Assembly: GCA_016293155.1 (NCBI GenBank)
Contig: JAEDEU010000008.1
Location: 1-31,973 of the forward strand
Origin: Clostridiaceae bacterium
GTDB lineage: Bacteria; Bacillota; Clostridia; Oscillospirales; Butyricicoccaceae
DNA: 31,973 nt
Direction of reading: 5' to 3'
Shown: in pieces, positions 30,039-31,973 of the stretch
How the letters are laid out: every line of letters begins with the position of its first letter
Position numbering within the stretch: position 1 is the first letter of the stretch
Made by a program: the position numbers and the translations under genes
Notes under the pieces: generated by a model
Seen by the model: only the letters and a program-made list of their open reading frames with translations
The model's database searches: none
What the model was told of the DNA's origin: nothing

Positions 30039-30896
30039 TTGCTTCTGGATTTATTTAAAAAGACGCGCGACAGCTCTATGCAGATCCGTGAAAAGGGCAA
30101 TCAGAACCCTGATGTGGTGAAGTTTACCTGTAAAAAATGCGGCGCAGAGCTGGATGCGAAAACATATGGCAAAAACCTGTATGTATGTCCGAAGTGCGGC
30201 AGCCACGGCAGATTGCTGGCGCGTACCCGTATTAAGCAGATTGCAGATAAGGATTCGTTCCGCGAGCTGAACGGAGAGCTGTCCACGGCAGATCCGCTCG
30301 GATTTGAGGGATATCCGGAAAAAATTGCCGCTCTGCGTGCAAAGACCGGTATGAACGATGCCGTTGTAACCGGCGTGTGCACCATCGGCGGTGTGCGCAC
30401 CTGTCTGGGTGTGATGGACAGCCATTTTATGATGGCATCCATGGGCTCAGTGGTCGGGGAACGACTGGCACGGCTGTTTGAATATGCAGCGGAAGCACAT
30501 CTTCCGGTTGTTCTGTTCACCTGCTCGGGCGGCGCACGTATGCAGGAGGGTATGTTTTCGCTGCTGCAGATGGCAAAGGTCAGCGGTGCGGCGGCGCGGC
30601 ACTCCGAGGCAGGAGAGCTGTACATCACGGTACTGACCGACCCGACTACGGGCGGTGTCACTGCCAGCTTTGCGATGCTGGGCGATATTATTCTCGCCGA
30701 GCCGAACGCAACGGTCGGCTTTGCCGGACGCCGCGTCATTGAGGGCACCATTGGTGAAAAGCTGCCGGAGGATTTTCAGTCGGCAGAGTTTATACTGGAA
30801 CACGGTTTTTGTGATAAAATTATTCCGCGCAGCCGCATGAAGCAGACGTTGGTTCAGCTGCTGAAGCTGCACGGATATTCTGAGAAAGGACGGTGA
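30039..30896 (+). CDS. accD: Acetyl-CoA carboxylase carboxyltransferase subunit beta AccD
   Basis: One half of the carboxyltransferase that moves carboxylate from biotin to acetyl-CoA. The protein has 285 residues. The N-terminal zinc ribbon has C31-x2-C34 and C50-x2-C53. The crotonase-like core follows with CSGGARMQEGMFSLLQMAK and PTTGGVTASFAMLGD. The start is TTG 30039: AGGAGG (30026-30031) is seven bases upstream, while the first ATG (30078) would be too far from any site. The TTG probably lowers translation relative to neighbours. It ends next to accA, and the two subunits act as one complex. Confidence 0.95.
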   Translation: MLLDLFKKTRDSSMQIREKGNQNPDVVKFTCKKCGAELDAKTYGKNLYVCPKCGSHGRLLARTRIKQIADKDSFRELNGELSTADPLGFEGYPEKIAALRAKTGMNDAVVTGVCTIGGVRTCLGVMDSHFMMASMGSVVGERLARLFEYAAEAHLPVVLFTCSGGARMQEGMFSLLQMAKVSGAAARHSEAGELYITVLTDPTTGGVTASFAMLGDIILAEPNATVGFAGRRVIEGTIGEKLPEDFQSAEFILEHGFCDKIIPRSRMKQTLVQLLKLHGYSEKGR

Positions 30897-30901
30897 GCGG
30901 G

Positions 30902-31690
30902 ATGAGCGCAACGGAAACCACGATTGCGGAGAAGATGGCGATCATCCATTCGCCCAAGCGTCCGAATATTGATGATATCATTGCAGCTGTATTTGACGAT
31001 TTTATCGAGCTGCATGGTGACCGCCTGTATGGAGAGGATCCTGCGATGTGCTGCGGTTTGGCTTATCTGCACGGCACGCCGGTTACGATAATCGGTCAGC
31101 GCAAGGGCAAGACGACCGAGGAAAACATCACGGCGAATTTCGCCATGCCGCATCCGGAGGGCTATCGCAAGGCGCTGCGCCTGGCACATCAGGCGGAGAA
31201 GTTCCGCCGCCCGATCATCTGCTTTGTGGATACGCCGGGTGCATTCTGCGGAATCGGCGCGGAGGAGCGCGGTCAGGGCGAAGCAATTGCACGCAATCTG
31301 TATGAATTTATGGGTCTGCGCACACCAGTGATTTCGATTGTCACGGGTGAGGGCGGCTCCGGCGGCGCGTTGGCGATCGCTGTTGCCAATGAGGTCTATA
31401 TGCTTCAGAATGCGATGTATTCCGTCATTTCTCCGCGTGGCTGTGCAAGCATCCTGTGGAAGGATGCCAGCAGAGAGCTGGAGGCGGCAGAGGCGCTGCA
31501 CTGTACTGCACTTGATTTGTATCGCTTTGGCATGATTGAGGGCATCATCCGCGAGCATAACATTTTTAAAAATATTCGCGCGGTGCTGCTGGAGGCAGTC
31601 AATCGCCTGAGCGCGATGAGCGGCGAGGAGCTGCGCAACCAAAGGTATGAAAAGTTCCGTAAAATCGGAGTTTTCAATGAAAATATTTAA
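30902..31690 (+). CDS. accA: Acetyl-CoA carboxylase carboxyltransferase subunit alpha AccA
   Basis: Partner of AccD in the carboxyltransferase. The protein has 262 residues, the short form found in many Clostridia and lactic acid bacteria, lacking part of the N-terminal extension of E. coli AccA. Visible blocks are DDFIELHGDRLYGEDPA, FVDTPGAFCGIGAEERGQGEAIA, VTGEGGSGGALAI and YSVISPRGCASILWKDA. ATG 30902 is five bases after the accD stop. A GTG at 30893 in the same frame, overlapping accD, is an alternative start that adds three residues; the ribosome site (AAAGGA 30885-30890) is ambiguous. Confidence 0.95.
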   Translation: MSATETTIAEKMAIIHSPKRPNIDDIIAAVFDDFIELHGDRLYGEDPAMCCGLAYLHGTPVTIIGQRKGKTTEENITANFAMPHPEGYRKALRLAHQAEKFRRPIICFVDTPGAFCGIGAEERGQGEAIARNLYEFMGLRTPVISIVTGEGGSGGALAIAVANEVYMLQNAMYSVISPRGCASILWKDASRELEAAEALHCTALDLYRFGMIEGIIREHNIFKNIRAVLLEAVNRLSAMSGEELRNQRYEKFRKIGVFNENI

Positions 31691-31717
31691 TTCTTTTATT
31701 CAAAGGAGAACGAAACA

Positions 31718-31942
31718 ATGTTTGAAAAGATTTGTGAGCTGCTGGGCGAGAAGTTTGACGTAGATCCGTCCACCATGACCATGGAAACCTCCATCAAGGA
31801 AGACCTGAAGGCTGACTCTCTGGACATCGTTGAGCTGATGATGGATCTGGAAGAGGACTTCGGCATCACCATCGAGGACGAGGAAGCTGCTAAGATGTCT
31901 ACCATCGGCGATATCGTAAAGTATATCGAGGACAATCAGTAA
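31718..31942 (+). CDS. acpP: Acyl carrier protein AcpP
   Basis: Carries the growing acyl chain on a 4'-phosphopantetheine arm. The protein has 74 residues and is acidic with four short helices. The attachment serine is S34 in KADSLDIVELMM. ATG 31718 follows AAAGGAGA. Codon choice is strongly biased, fitting a very abundant protein. It lies at the end of the operon after accA; acpP is usually near fabH/fabK in related operons, so its position here differs. No terminator is seen in the 31 bases that remain. Confidence 0.96.
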   Translation: MFEKICELLGEKFDVDPSTMTMETSIKEDLKADSLDIVELMMDLEEDFGITIEDEEAAKMSTIGDIVKYIEDNQ

Positions 31943-31966
31943 TTTTCCGAACATATGCAGACAGCC

Positions 31967-31971
31967 GGAGG
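31967..31971 (+). promoter_or_regulatory. Ribosome binding site of a gene beyond the right edge
   Basis: GGAGG two bases before the window end, 24 bases after acpP, suggests that another plus-strand gene follows immediately and may belong to the fab operon. Confidence 0.45.
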
Positions 31972-31973
31972 CA

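Overview
The window looks like a chromosomal segment of a Gram-positive member of the Clostridia (Firmicutes), probably an Oscillospirales/Butyricicoccaceae-type gut anaerobe. The evidence is gene content and order: a TIGR03960 radical SAM gene with its DUF2344 partner, miaB-mutS-mutL-miaA-hfq, a yggS-sepF-yggT-divIVA division cluster leading into ileS-lspA-rluD, and a FabK-type fatty-acid synthesis operon. Strong AGGAGG-type Shine-Dalgarno sites and TTG/GTG starts agree with this. The species assignment is an inference from style. I saw no rRNA, tRNA, CRISPR array, insertion sequence or prophage gene.

Region by region: (1) 1-392 is the 3' end of a CDP-alcohol phosphatidyltransferase gene. 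(2) 393-702 is a regulatory gap with a near-consensus promoter, an intrinsic terminator and a second strong hairpin, all ahead of (3) a tightly packed plus-strand operon, 703-10573: B12-type radical SAM protein, DUF2344 protein, MiaB, MutS, MutL, MiaA, Hfq. This combines tRNA A37 modification, mismatch repair and RNA chaperone functions. (4) 10592-14107 is a HlyD/lipoyl-like membrane protein gene followed by division genes yggS, sepF, yggT and divIVA. The ylmH gene often found before divIVA is missing, and a terminator sits there instead. (5) 14239-19272 holds ileS, lspA, an RluD-family pseudouridine synthase gene and a HAD phosphatase gene. A strong terminator lies just upstream of lspA, and a long bidirectional terminator closes the region.

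(6) 19278-22603 is on the minus strand. A DEAD-box helicase with a TTG start is followed by two coupled genes, one for a low-complexity Arg-Thr-Ser repeat protein and one for a glycosyltransferase-like protein with a DxD motif. This pair is the least ordinary part of the window. (7) 22614-31942 is the type II fatty-acid synthesis locus. fabD is transcribed leftwards, and fabH-fabK-fabG-fabF-accB-fabZ-accC-accD-accA-acpP rightwards from a perfect TTGACA-17-TATAAT promoter. The intergenic region between the two arms carries two inverted repeats that could be operators. The locus encodes malonyl-CoA formation (AccABCD), malonyl transfer (FabD), the carrier (AcpP) and the complete initiation and elongation cycle (FabH, FabF, FabG, FabZ, FabK).

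Most of the window is conserved housekeeping sequence. The best leads are the RTS-repeat/DxD gene pair, the fatty-acid operator candidates with the rearranged fabD and acpP positions, the helicase promoter whose predicted transcript begins at a terminator-like hairpin, and the leader of the radical SAM operon.
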